DNA from: Sarocladium kiliense
Lineage: Eukaryota; Ascomycota; Sordariomycetes; Hypocreales; Sarocladiaceae
Direction: 5' to 3'
Assembly (NCBI GenBank): GCA_030734395.1
Contig: JAUZTG010000027.1
Coordinates: 1-64,000 of the forward strand
Length of the DNA stretch: 64,000 nt
Shown here: positions 43,939 to 55,178 of the stretch, piece after piece
Layout: every line of letters starts with the position of its first letter
Position numbering within the stretch: position 1 is the stretch's first letter
The notes under the pieces: generated by a model
What the model saw: only the letters and a program-made list of their open reading frames with translations
What the model was told of the DNA's origin: nothing
Databases searched by the model: none
Translations under genes and position numbers: made by a program

Positions 43939-46464
43939 TTCCTTGCTGCTCGGTTGAGCTCAGTATTGGTGGTTCGCAGATCGTTTCCTCTTTGCGACCG
44001 GAGTTTAATGATCGTGGTTCTTCTCGCACTTTTTTCTTTTTCGCTTCGTTTGGCCCAGCCCTCCATCGTGATTATTGCTTTGTTGCTGCTCATCAGCTCT
44101 TCCAAATTAGCTTTTGGTGATCTCTTTGTCATTGCATTCGCTGGGTTGTTCAGTACCCAGGCTGCATCAAAGCCGCCGACCATCGCGTATATCTCGCTCG
44201 CTAATACATGTCGGGTGACCCGTTTGCATTTGGCAGATTGCCAGTGAATGATATTTCCAATCACCGGTCATTGCAGCTCCAGCAGTTGCTGCCGACAACG
44301 TCGCGCCCGAACAAGGGGAGACCGCCCCTAAGGTCGAGGCAAAGACTGAGCAAGGTGACACTGGTAAGGAAGACAAGCCTGCCGAAGGTGAGGAACAATC
44401 CCTTCCACTGCCATTTGTGAATGCGCAACTCGTGCTTGCCTGAAGTTGGTGTAGCATGTGCTGGCGATGTATGCTCCCGCGAGCTCGCTGCGCGATGTAT
44501 TGTTGTTCGACAATCACTGGACTTACATCCATCTGCTCGAGTTGTTCGGCTTGTCCCTTGTGTTACATGACGAGCGGTTTCCCCTCCCAGTCGGACAATA
44601 TGCAGGGAATATAACCGTTGGATGTTACATCTTGTCCTTAAATGCTAATTTGAGCTAGCTTTGCCTTGAACCCTGCTCTTTTGAGCTCATCGCCTTCCTT
44701 TTCTGCAGTGCTGGAGGACTTCGAGTCGAGGTATGGGGGACGCACGTGTTCACGATGGACTGGTGGTATGGCGTAAAGGACATGCGAAGGCACGGGCACG
44801 GGGGCATGGAGGGAAGGAAGGTCACGAATGTCAGCCTCCTGGTGGGAGCTGCTTTGCGACAGCATGGTGCCAGCGGTGGCGGAGGCTTGGAGCTGTGCTT
44901 AGATGTTCTGCAGCTGCTGGCGTCCACCACGACCTAGCCCGTGTCAAACAAGAGACCAGTTTCTGCTTGTCAAAGCAGCAGACGCAGGAACAAGCGCCTA
45001 AGACGGGCTGGGCGTCAAGGTCTTGTCGCTTCCGCGCGATTGCCGCTGGTAGTCATCGTTGTAAGCGTTGCTCGGCTGAGAAGGCGACATATCATCAATG
45101 TCGGGTTCTGAGACATTGCTTTCGACATCGATCTCAACGTAATCCGTGCGGAATCTTGTAGGACTTCCTAAGGTGTCATGTAGGACAAAGTGACCATTGA
45201 TGAAGGATACATCATTACGTCTCATGTTGTCTTTGTTGAACAGACGAGTCTAGACCACCCACCGTGATCACTTCTCTTCTCTCCTTCTCGCCGCCTGACC
45301 TCTGCACGAAGAGGGCTAAGGTCAGAGTTCGTGAAATGTCAGCACCCTGTCTGACAGGAAGAGGTCCGAGGTGAGAGTTCGTAAAACGTCAGTAACCTGC
45401 CTGATAGCACTCCAAGATTCTTCTTGGGATAATAGCAGAGCCTCAGTCCTTCGGACAGTCTGTTTGGCTTCGTTGATCCTTGTGAGGAAGGCCTTTAGAG
45501 GAAGGCTTCATCTTCTAATGATGCTACTCTATCCCTTAAAGCCGAGTTTTCTACATCCAAGGCTGTAATTCTCTCCCCTTGTAATAGACATCTACTGCTG
45601 CATCTTCATGACTGTGTTCGTATGTGAGACAATCGCGGGCTTTCTAAAGCTGAAACCTTGTCTTTCCAGGTGGCCAAGTCGTTCTTCACTTGCAGTAACA
45701 TCTCATGATGATCACATGATGACTTCTGCGTCCCACTGTTGAGCTTTGCCTCAGAGCTAATTGATGGTCACATGATGACCTTTGTGTCTCACTGTAGAGC
45801 TTTGCCTCTTCACTCGTGGTAATGGTCTTCGAAGGGCTATTAAACTTCCATCGGTCCAAAGTCTGAGACTCTTCCGAGTCTTCGTAGGCAGAGCCGGAGG
45901 TTATAAGATACGGCTCTTACGATATATTAATAAACCGATAAATACCGGGATGCTAGTTTCCATAACTTGGAATCATTTTAAACTCAGTAGGGAACTGACC
46001 TGGTGGCAGATTGCTTTGGTCTGGCTAGCTAATTTTGTATAAGTGCAAAAACGATGGGTGTGCTTGAGGGCTGTGTAAGACATCCTTGTGCTTACCGACT
46101 CCGAACGAACTTAATGTTTTATCCTTTCAAATCAAGGATGCATCCGATAACGAGATGGCCCCATTTTCAAGGCTCAGCTGTGATTTCCCTGTCCTGGAAT
46201 TTTAACATTCATGATCTACTGGAAACTTTGAAATTAAACGGGGTGACGTAAACGAGCGACGTCAGCTTGCTCGCTCTCGCATTTTCCTCGTTCTCGCATT
46301 TCCCCTCGCTAGAACTCACGCCAACTTTATATATAATCATGCATGTCTTGTGCAAGGTGAAAAGGAAATGAGGCACTGTACCCGACTTCATCTTGACATC
46401 ACACTCGCATATACTGACCTCACGAAATAGAACTGCACAACTGAAGCACCACCGAAGACTCACA
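43939..46464. other. Intergenic with decayed sequence
   Basis: No intact gene. A 97-codon hydrophobic frame at 43954-44247 is a shadow of T-rich DNA. A minus-strand frame at 44998-45225 (75 codons, acidic and polar) begins with ATG but has no known domain. The part 45240-45810 holds tandem duplications and scraps of a coiled-coil protein. Confidence 0.4.
45240..45810 (-). pseudogene. Decayed coiled-coil protein gene with internal tandem duplications
   Basis: Minus-strand fragments in shifting frames read as heptad-rich coiled coil: LQVKNDLATWKDKVSALE, then ALDVENSALRDRVASLEDEA, then INEAKQTVRRTEALLLSQEE and SAIRQVTDVLRTLTSDLF. Stops and frame changes separate them. A 50-bp direct duplication (45308-45357 and 45358-45407) and a 47-bp duplication with 56-bp period (45706-45752 and 45762-45808) lie inside. 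The parent gene is unknown. Confidence 0.4.
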
Positions 46465-47418
46465 ATGGCAGAAGGCAACACCCGATACCACTATGATCCG
46501 TCCATGGTCGCGGCCGTCATTTTCATTGTTGTTTTCTCTCTTTCAGGGATCTACCACACCTATCAGGTCATCAGACTCAGATCGTGGTATTTTATCCCAT
46601 TCATTGTCGGCTCTATCGGTATCAACGAGTCTGATACCCTAAGACGATTGAGCAACAAGCTAATTTGTTCAATACGCAGTCGAGATCATTGGTTACGCAG
46701 GTAGAGCCATCAACGCTTCAGAGCCCTCGGGGGAATGGACAGAGGGGCCATACCTTATCCAGGCTCTGTTTCTACTGCTCGGTCCGCCTTTCTACGCCGC
46801 CTCCATCTACATGGTGCTTGGGCGCCTCATCCGGCTCCTCAAAGCCGAAAAGTTCTCTGTGGTTAGGTTGAAGTGGCTTACCAAGATCTTTCTCTTTGGC
46901 GATGTTGCGTCTATTGCGACTCAGGGAATTGGTAAGTGGCACATCTGAATTTGCGTTTATCATCAGCTAACCAGTCAGGCGGCGGCATGCTCGCAGGAGC
47001 TGATAGCAAGTCAGCTAGTGATACAGGTCAAATCATCATCATTATCGGCCTTTTTATCCAGCTCATCTTCTTCGGCATGTTTATTATCGTTGCGGTCGTG
47101 TTCCATCGCCGAATTCATCACGAGCCCACCGTCGCCAGCCTCAACACCCAAGCACCCTGGAAGAAGCTCCTTATAATCCTCTACATCTCCAGTGGCCTCA
47201 TCATGGTTCGATCTGTCTTCCGAGTCATCGAGTATATAATGGGTGAAGACGGCGAACTCATGGCCAAAGAGGCTTACGTTTACGTATTTGATGGGACATT
47301 GATATTTTTGGTCTCAATACTTTTTAATTGGGTCCATCCTTCCGCTACTATTAATAAAGAGACCATGAAGCGCCTCAATAGTGCGGACTCGGAGAACCAG
47401 CTCGAGCTCGTCAATTAG
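46465..47418 (+). CDS. RTA1-like membrane protein (second copy)
   Basis: Three exons (46465-46618, 46680-46931, 46979-47418) give 281 residues. It is in the same family as the gene at 36485: a seven-helix RTA1/lipid-translocating exporter-like protein. Intron 1 lies in the same G-S-I-(V)-E-x-x-G-Y position as in the other copy. Shared signatures include FYAASIYMVLGRL, QLIFFGMFI and VRSVFRVIEY. This copy has an extra intron after the ATQGIG segment and a longer GGGMLAGAD loop. It likely sits in the plasma membrane and exports or flips lipids or toxic amphiphiles. The substrate is unknown. The two genes are diverged paralogues, not a recent tandem copy. Confidence 0.88.
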
Positions 47419-48374
47419 GCCGAGAACTATAGCAAGTTATCCTTTCCGGGGTGATCATGGGCACAATATAGAGCTCATAGAGACAGGGGTTCGGGGTTTA
47501 GGTATTAATCAACAGGAGTTCGTCATTTCATGCTTCGTCTAAGCCAGGACAGCAATAGTATAATAGAGCCGAAGACTCAGACGTATTACATTGTTTATTA
47601 TCTTGCGGACACAGGAGAAACTACATATTTGCATTTTTTTCCTCTTTTCTTTTTGAAATCATAGTCCCACTGCAGAATTCTACTCTTCTTTGTCTGGGTT
47701 ATTGCAACTTCCACTGATTTAGAATACACAACCCACTGGATAGAGGCGAGGATCGCTTCACCGTGACGGAGGACCCCCAAGGTTGACAATCGCCTGGTGC
47801 TTGCAACGGGATGGTGCTCCGTATATCGGCACAGGTGCTGTCGCACACAAACCGCCAGTATTGGCACATTCAGGTAACGTCATTCTGATTGAGGGAACCG
47901 CTTAAGTGGACTGTGGAGACTTACTCACCGCTGGCCTTCGTGACTTCACGACTGCTAAGCGTGTGAGTCACTCTGCAGGTGGTATCGTTCCGTGGGGCAC
48001 GAAGGACGTTCGTGTGCCCACCGCTGGAGGCTGGAAGATGATGGGGAGTCCGCTTATTGCCATTGAGCCCTTGACACAGTGGAGGCAATGAGAGTGTCCG
48101 AAAACGAAACAGCTTGGCCGAATGCAAAGCGCGTGATTTCGTGAAGATAAGGGTTCGAGGGGGTTAGATGGGGGTTACTAAAGGTATGTGGTTGCGAGGG
48201 GTGACCACTTAGCCACTTAGCCCCGCACTCACCTGAGTCAGTCCTGTGATAAGCAACTGCTTCTCGAGTTGAGTGTGTGCCAATTCTCAAGAGACCAGAT
48301 AAACAGCTGGAATCACACTCGGCCATACTCTTGCTTTGCACTTTGAGTTCGTATACGCACCATTGTCGGTCACT
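47419..48374. other. Intergenic
   Basis: Short frames only. A peptide at 47,980-48,090 (plus; GGIVPWGTKDVRVPTAGGW) looks protein-like after a possible acceptor at 47,979, but no gene could be assembled around it. Confidence 0.35.
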
Positions 48375-50377
48375 ATGCCACCCAAATTGCCGCTAGAACA
48401 AACTCCCATTGTACGATTGCCCACAACCTCGATTCCCAGCCACATCCAAACCATTATTGGCAAACGATCGGCCATCTCAGATGATATCGAGGAGTTTCGC
48501 GGTATTCCGTATGCTCATGTACCGGGAAGATGGGAGCACTCGCGCTTGCGAGATTGCTTACCGCGTGATATGTTTGACGGTACGGAGAACGGGTAAGCAC
48601 TCACCCCAGGCAAGCAGGTGTCTCGGGCATACTCTCACAGTGAGTGCAAGACTAAAACCCGTCCCACAGTCCACGATGCCCTGCACAAGGTAAAGGCGAT
48701 GCACGCGCGTTTCAATCATATTTGCCGTATCCGGACGACCGCCAGGATGAATTTGAGTGCTTGAACCTTTTTGTCGTACGCCCAAGTAAGGAAGCACTCG
48801 CAAAGCAGGACATTGATGCCAAGATAACTCGGCTGCCTGTGCTTGTTTGGATTCATGGTGGCGGCTTCATTGATGGTGCAGGCACAGATCCAGCGTCAGG
48901 TACGTGTTCTAATATTGCGAGTCAACTTAATTTGATGAAGTATCCGCTAAGCACAGGTCTGTACGCAGATCCTTCCCGGCTTGTTCTTCGCTCCCTCTCC
49001 AATCAAACCGCTTTTATTGCCGTCTCTATAAACTACCGTCTGGGTATATTTGGCTTCGGCGCTTCGTCTGACATGATCGCGGCCCAAGGCCGCGATTCCC
49101 CTTTGAAAGGCTTGAACTTTGGTCTCCATGATCAGAAACTTGCTTTCATCTGGGTAAAGCGCAACATTGCTGCGTTTGGGGGAGATGGCAACAAGATTAC
49201 AATTATGGGTCAATCTGCCGGTGGAATATCATGTTATCTTCACCTCCTCGAGGTCGAACTAGGCGCAGGAAACCCGCTGTTTCGCAAGGCTGGTTTAATG
49301 TCAGGGCCGGTTGGGTATCTTGAATTGACATCGATTGAGAGAGCCGACCAGCGGTGGGCAGACCTCTGCCGATTGTGGTCGGTCCAAGCTGATAACCCAG
49401 TTGATCGAGTCAACATGCTGAGAAGAATACCTACCAAGGATCTGCTCAACAGCATTTCAGACCTACACTGGGTGCTTTTTACACTGACCATGGATGGGTT
49501 GACCATTCGAAAAAGCGACTTGGGTTGTGGCGTTTCTGTCCATCTTGGGCACGACGAATTGGACGATGAATCCAAACCCTCTGACGAAAAGGTTCAAGTC
49601 CTGATGAGCGCCGCAGCAGAGGAGTTCAGAGGCTTTGCCATGATAGCGAAATGGAATTACGCCATATTCCATTCTCTCTTCACCTCTACTTATCCTTCTG
49701 TCGCGGCCGCTGAGGAGGTTCTTCAAGCATACGGTATCTCGCCTACTTTGTCTGATGAAGAACTTCTTGAGGCATTTTCCCAATTCATATCTGATGCCAC
49801 AATGATGTATAAGATATACAACGCAAACGAGTTCCTCAAGAACCACCGTGGGAAACGTGCTCTTCTTCGTGGGCAGGATGCCAAGCGTGTGGGTATTCAG
49901 TATTACCACTTCGAATTTGGCAATCCCTTCTCAGGACCCATGCAAGGAATTGCACACCACGGCGTTGAGATGATATATACCTTCGGCAATTTTCACGACG
50001 CGCTTAAGGAGGTTGACCAAGGGATCTCGGAGCGTTACTCCGAGCCCTGCCAAACTTATGCAGAAGGTACCGTTGGTGGGCTATCAGTAGACACTCAAGC
50101 TACCGATTACCGTAAGTCCAACATTGATCTCAGTCATGAGTTACAGGATAAATTACTCCAGTTTGTGGTTGAGGATTGCCAAGAGACCGACCAGCGCGCA
50201 TATGCTGATGACATCATGACGTTTTGTCATGATCGATCAGTCTGCGTAGAGAGTTGGTCTAGTGGTGAGAAATGGGCGTCAAAGAGAAGGAAACTTCAGG
50301 TTTTAGACAAACATCGCGATTCTATGATAAGTGTTACGCGAAAACTTGTAGGGAACGTCATTGGTATGGCGTTGTAA
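48375..50377 (+). CDS. Type-B carboxylesterase/lipase-like protein
   Basis: Two exons (48375-48592, 48670-50377; GTAAGC donor, CCACAG acceptor) give 641 residues. Alpha/beta-hydrolase of the carboxylesterase type B family. EFRGIPYA comes near residue 37, the oxyanion loop HGGGF is at 135-139, and the nucleophile elbow is GQSAGG with Ser255. A candidate catalytic His (502 or 503) lies in AHHGVEMIYTFGN, which matches the family's H-x-x-(E/D)-x-x-(Y/F)-x-F-G motif. These enzymes hydrolyse carboxylic esters. No signal peptide is visible, so it is probably intracellular. The start ATG lies just before the conserved N-terminus. The gene looks intact. It may belong with the reductase, regulator and epoxide hydrolase downstream. 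Confidence 0.87.
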
Positions 50378-50918
50378 TGGCTTGTACTACCCCTAATTGG
50401 AAGCACTCTTTTCGCAGAAACAAGAGTACAAGGTACGTGGCTCGATGCCAAGTCGGCTACAAGAAAGCCGAGCACTTGTTGTGAGAGCGAATAAAAGGAA
50501 TATCCTACTCAAGCTTGATAAGAGAAGCTCACTTCACCTGATAATTCGGTGACGACTGACAATGAGACATTGTGTGCTGTGTCCACCGCGCCAACACCGA
50601 TCGCGGCGGCGATCTCGTGCCATCCGAATGTTGCGAGCTGATCGTCGATTGATATAGCGACGCAAGCAAAGTTGAATGACAGGATATTCTAGCGGATGAG
50701 AAGACACTTCGAGGATCTTCCTACGCGTCCGTCGGATACAATGAGCAAAGTGCTTGATAGCACAATTGGACCAGTCACGCCGCGTATTTCAATCAAGAGT
50801 GGCTCGCTTTAGTCGAGTTCATCAAACGTATATTTACCACACTCACCTCAGAACGTGTTCCACTATTCTCTATGATTTGACCATATTATGATAAAGTGAT
50901 TTTAATACAACGTTAAAT
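50378..50918. other. Intergenic, convergent 3' flanks
   Basis: No gene is seen between the esterase and the reductase. Confidence 0.45.
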
Positions 50919-52001
50919 TCAATATACAAAGGTCACAACTTGTTTACCGCCAATCACCCGTCCGGCTCGCAACTCTTCCAGTCCATCAAAAATACCTTCA
51001 AACCCAGGCTTGAGTTCAATAGTCGGAATGGGCTTCAATATATCCATTATCCGTGGGAGAACTTCGTAAAAGTGAGCGAGAGCCTTGCGATCCTCAGGCC
51101 GTGATTCGAACTTTGGGCCAAATGGTGGTAGCCACTGGAAAGGATGCCCAAAAGCGGTGTAGGCCAAGACAGGCTCGTACTCGACATTTGGGGTGGCTGA
51201 CTTGCCATTCGGCAACAGAGTAACCACTTTTCCCCCGCTGGGTTTAAGAATCTGAGCACAAATGAATGTTGAGCTACCCTCGGAATAGCAGTCAACAGCC
51301 TTGGTGATCTTCGGGTAGTCTTTCAGGATATTAGCGGCGACGGTCGATGACTTATAGTCATATACAGCGTCTGCACCATATCTCTTCACAAGGTCGAAAG
51401 AGCGTGGCGATGCAGTGGTGACAACAGTATATCCAGCGGCCTTTGCGATCTGGATATGGTAAAGGCCGGTACTGGTAGCTCCAGCGTAAATAAAGATCAC
51501 TTCGTTCTGGGGATTCCGATCACTCCCATCAATGAAGGGCAGTCCATGGAGAACATTCAGACTCAACATGGCGGTTACGGCAGATATTCCATATGTCGCA
51601 GCATCAGTGTCGCTGATGTTGTCCGGGACTCGCCAGATAAGGTCAGCATCGACCTTGAGGTACTCTGCGAAGGAGCCCTTGTCTGGGAACAAGCCGCCAT
51701 GCACGACACCCGCAACTCGATCTCCAACCCTCCACTTGCCCTTGGCAGCGTCGCCAACCTTATTAACCAAGCCTGCAAAGTCGCAGCCGATGATAGAGTG
51801 CAACGGGGATAGCATGTCAATATGTTTGAAGTCGGTCGGGTTCAACGCGACAGCTCTCACTTTGACCAGGATCTCATCAGAAGACATGGTGGGAATTGGC
51901 ACATTGTCGAGAACTCGTCCACCCTGGCCACTGATAGGCTTGCCTCTGGCGGCGTTGATAAGTCTGACGACGATATTACGGTTGGATACGAGAGCTTGCA
52001 T
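50919..52001 (-). CDS. Medium-chain dehydrogenase/enoyl reductase-like protein
   Basis: Intronless, 360 residues from the ATG at 52001. The GroES-like N-terminal half has ILVKVRAVALNPTDFKHID and IIGCDFAGLVNKVG. The NADPH-binding Rossmann half has IFIYAGATSTGLYHIQIAK and YGADAVYDYKS. It lacks the Cys/His ligands for catalytic zinc, like the fungal ToxD/LovC-type trans-acting enoyl reductases and quinone-oxidoreductase-like MDRs. Likely reaction: NADPH-dependent reduction of an activated double bond. LovC-type members serve polyketide synthases, but no PKS is in the window. The first ATG with family-like sequence was chosen. A MITE lies 66 bp upstream of this ATG, inside the presumed promoter. 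The coding frame appears intact. Confidence 0.85.
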   Translation of the reverse strand: MQALVSNRNIVVRLINAARGKPISGQGGRVLDNVPIPTMSSDEILVKVRAVALNPTDFKHIDMLSPLHSIIGCDFAGLVNKVGDAAKGKWRVGDRVAGVVHGGLFPDKGSFAEYLKVDADLIWRVPDNISDTDAATYGISAVTAMLSLNVLHGLPFIDGSDRNPQNEVIFIYAGATSTGLYHIQIAKAAGYTVVTTASPRSFDLVKRYGADAVYDYKSSTVAANILKDYPKITKAVDCYSEGSSTFICAQILKPSGGKVVTLLPNGKSATPNVEYEPVLAYTAFGHPFQWLPPFGPKFESRPEDRKALAHFYEVLPRIMDILKPIPTIELKPGFEGIFDGLEELRAGRVIGGKQVVTFVY

Positions 52002-52067
52002 CTTGTCGTGCGGATGATTTCGTTGGAGGCAAACCAAGCAGAGACAGTTAAAAGGGCTTTATAATAA

Positions 52068-52460
52068 GGGTTTGACTATGCAGCACCCCCATTCTGATCT
52101 GCAGCACCCTCTACATTTAACTTATATACAAATCACTATATAAATTAAGTCACTTAAGCTAATTATGTAAAGGAATAGCTTTAAGATATGAGGGAATATA
52201 TTAATATTCTCTAGATTTTTTATATATTAGAAGTAAAAGAAGTATATATTAAAGCTTTCGTATATTAATTTAATATTTAAATCTTTATTTATAATTTTAT
52301 TTATAATTTATTTATATAATTTAAAGGAGATGGCTATTTTAATATTATTTTCTTTTAATATAAGCTATTTAGTGATTTTAGCTTTCATGTAATTTGTGTG
52401 TTTAGAGAGGTACCCCAGGGGTGCTGCATATCAGAATAGGGGTGCCGCATAGTTAAACCC
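52068..52460. mobile_element. hAT-like MITE with 8-bp target duplication
   Basis: A 393-bp AT-rich element with no open frame. It is flanked by exact direct repeats TATAATAA (52060-52067 and 52461-52468). Ends are inverted repeats of about 44 bp with about five mismatches, starting GGGTTTGACTATGCAGCACC on the left and GGGTTTAACTATGCGGCACC on the right (reverse strand). GCAGCACCC is repeated within each end. Eight-base duplications are typical of the hAT superfamily. Confidence 0.88.
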
Positions 52461-52468
52461 TATAATAA

Positions 52469-52947
52469 ATAAAGACACATTCGGAGCCGGACTAGTTTCA
52501 AGAGGTGGCGTTAACGGAGTCGGTGTGACTATCTTGCCGTTTGAAGCCTAATCTGGGTCGGTGTCGGCAAAGGGGAACCCCGTGATGAGTCCAGCTTGTT
52601 CCAATGATGATTTCCGCATCCACTGTATACGGATGTAGCGGCCACTAACCACGTTGGGGGGAGATTTGGGAACCTGATTCGTTATCGGATAGGCTGCTGA
52701 TTGGTCTAACAAAGTCCGGCCCTTGTCAGCCGAGACTGGCGGGTTGCTGCTGCCTAGGTCGATCGGCCTGGCCAGATTTTAAGTTATGAATTAAGAGAGC
52801 GCAGCTTATCTGACTGGCGCTTTTCAGTAGAACTAAGAGGGTTAGTCAATTTGATTTCGGCGTTCACATGATAGATAAGAAGGGGTTTACCCTTTGTCGA
52901 ATTGCCGTCTCGCTCCGATTTAATCGATCTACAAAAGCTCCGCAATA
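52469..52947. other. Intergenic, promoter side of the Zn2Cys6 gene
   Basis: No gene is seen. Confidence 0.4.
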
Positions 52948-54441
52948 ATGAAGCGCCTGGGCTACCGTAAATCCCGTTTAGGGTGTCTACGATGCAAGAA
53001 AAGGAGAGTCAAGGTTCGTCCCCAGCCAAGCATGGTGGGAAAATTTGATGAAGTGGATTGATGCCTAGAAGCTGTCGCTGACGATTTCCGAAGTGCGACG
53101 AAGAGCGGCCATGCTCGGCATGTGTTCGACATGGGGTTCTTTGCAGTCTTAGCTCATCTCCCAACATTCAAACAGCCGAGCAGTCATCTACTCGTCGATC
53201 TCCTTCCACACAAAGATCCAGGGCTGGCCAGGTGGGGTTGGCCTTTCAGACTTGAATTATTTTCCTTTGAGGTACGCTAATATCCGTCTTAGCGCTCCCT
53301 TGTCCCGCCAGACTCGAGCCCAAGCTCATCCAGATGCCAGTCTCCGCTTGGACAGCGTTGCCCTAAGCTGAGTCCTGGGTTTACCACTCAGGGGAGCGAG
53401 CAAGATAAAGAGTGTCATCAAAATCATGATGATCCATTTATCTTCTTTGCAAAACTCTTTTCGGATATTAAGTCCGGTGAAAGAGCTAGTTGGGGCTCCG
53501 ACATGGAGTTGATGCACCACTACACCTGCACGTCCTACCGCACACTTTCAAAGGATGCAGCTGTACAGAAAGTGTTGCAGCATGACTTGCCGCGTCTAGC
53601 CCTTCAGAACCGATTTCTCTTGCATCAAATTCTCGCTTTTGCTGGCTATCACCTCGCATACTTGCATCAAGACCATCGACACTCATATTTTTTGCAAGCA
53701 TCTCGGCATCAGAATAGTGCCATAGAGGGTTTGCGAACAGCTCTCGCGAGCACTGTCACCTCGCAGAACTGCCATGCGCTCTATGCAGCTTCGATGCTGT
53801 TGACAATCAGTTCATTCGCAAGTTTGCCAAGCTACGATAGGTATAACGGCTCTTTGGACCCCATTAACAGCATCCTTGATATCTTCAGCATTATTAAAGG
53901 AATGAACATGGTTCTTCATGTGTCAGATCATGAGCTCAGGACAGGACCGCTCACAGCACTATTTAGTCAGATGCAGGAAGAGAAGCCAGTGGCCGAAGAT
54001 TCCGACCTCGACCTCCTCTACAGCCGTGTTGAACGACTGAGTACCTCATTAGCAGAAACCGGATTTTCCGGCAGCTATGCAACCCATAACGGGCCCGAAA
54101 TTTTGCAGGCAATCACCTCAATCCTCGATTGCATTAGGCAGACCACTGCTAAGCCCTCACCCACTTCAACAGCTTCGTTACGAGCGTCTTTCCTCTGGCC
54201 GATCCTACTAACGGCTGAATACATGGGGTCACTCCGCGAACGTCGCCCTGCAGCTATGGTTGTCTTGGCATTTTACTGCACCTTGCTGCGGATGGCGGAG
54301 GCTAACTGCTGGGCATTGGAATGTTGGGCAGAGTTAATGATGGAGAGTGTCTGTAGCTTCCTGAATGGTACTCGCTGGGAAAAATTGTTGGAATGGCCAA
54401 AACAGATGGTGGTGGCTAGTAAGCTTGGTTTCTCGACTTAG
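52948..54441 (+). CDS. Zn(II)2Cys6 transcription factor (UPC2-like class), second copy
   Basis: Three exons (52948-53013, 53094-53231, 53293-54441) give 450 residues. Zinc-cluster Cys at 13, 16, 23, 29, 32 and 39 show C-x2-C-x6-C-x5-C-x2-C-x6-C spacing, with the first intron placed right before Cys23 as in the gene at 34984. A Ser/Pro/Gln-rich linker follows, then the UPC2-like helical domain (MELMHHYTCTSYRTL, RLALQNRFLLHQILAFAGYHLAYL). Nuclear regulator with unknown targets. It is divergent from the reductase, with the MITE between them, and upstream of the epoxide hydrolase pseudogene, so either may be its target. Donors GTTCGT and GTGGGG are weak but keep frame. Confidence 0.83.
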
Positions 54442-55178
54442 GGATACGGTGCTCGGAATAGCAAGTCAATCGACCTTGATATACTCAGGAGATACAGTAG
54501 GGAGTTAAGGACTAAATCGCGTTAAGCCTTAAGCAGCGCAGTAGATTCAGAGGGAAAATGTGAGAAAGTGAGACAAGCGTGGGCTCGTTAGAGCGATGAC
54601 CTGCATGTACAGTTGTGCGCCTTCAAAGGTTGCGCGGAGAACAAAGTCTTCATAGTGTTGTAGGCAGATCTATATACTTATATGATGAATTACTTTTGGT
54701 ATTTATGGCTGATGTAGCCTAGAATGATTAAATGGTAAATGAATGGATGAATCCATGAACCTGTGCCGATACTGGCCGTTTGCGTGCGACAGCACCTGTG
54801 CCAGGGTGCCCCTCTGGGGTCCCAGGAAGGAGAGCAGATGGCACAGGCGCTCTCACAGTTCCCGCGTTGGCAGGTTGCCCAAGTCTTGGGTCTGATGATT
54901 AATTGTGATGTGGTTAACAAGGCAGGACGGTTACTTTGATTCCGAACTCGACCTCTTACTACAGGGTGATATGGGTTTTGACTCAAGCTCTGTCCTGGGC
55001 TGGTCAAAGGCATGAACCGTGAAGTCGTCAGTGGTGCTTTGCTTCCTACCAACTGGAATGTATACCTTTGAGTCCATTACTCAACTATCCCTGCTGACAC
55101 CAAGATTGCAGTAAAAGGCGTTCGGGAAGATAGGAGAGATTTAGAATTTAGTTTGCTCAACTTTCCGGTATGTTAGCC
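54442..55178. other. Intergenic, convergent 3' flanks
   Basis: No gene is seen. A 120-codon minus frame at 54690-55052 has no domain. Confidence 0.45.

Noticed and set aside
43954..44247. 97-codon membrane-protein-like frame
   Set aside because: Lies in the 3' flank of the gene at 43200; hydrophobicity comes from T-rich DNA and there is no conserved pattern.
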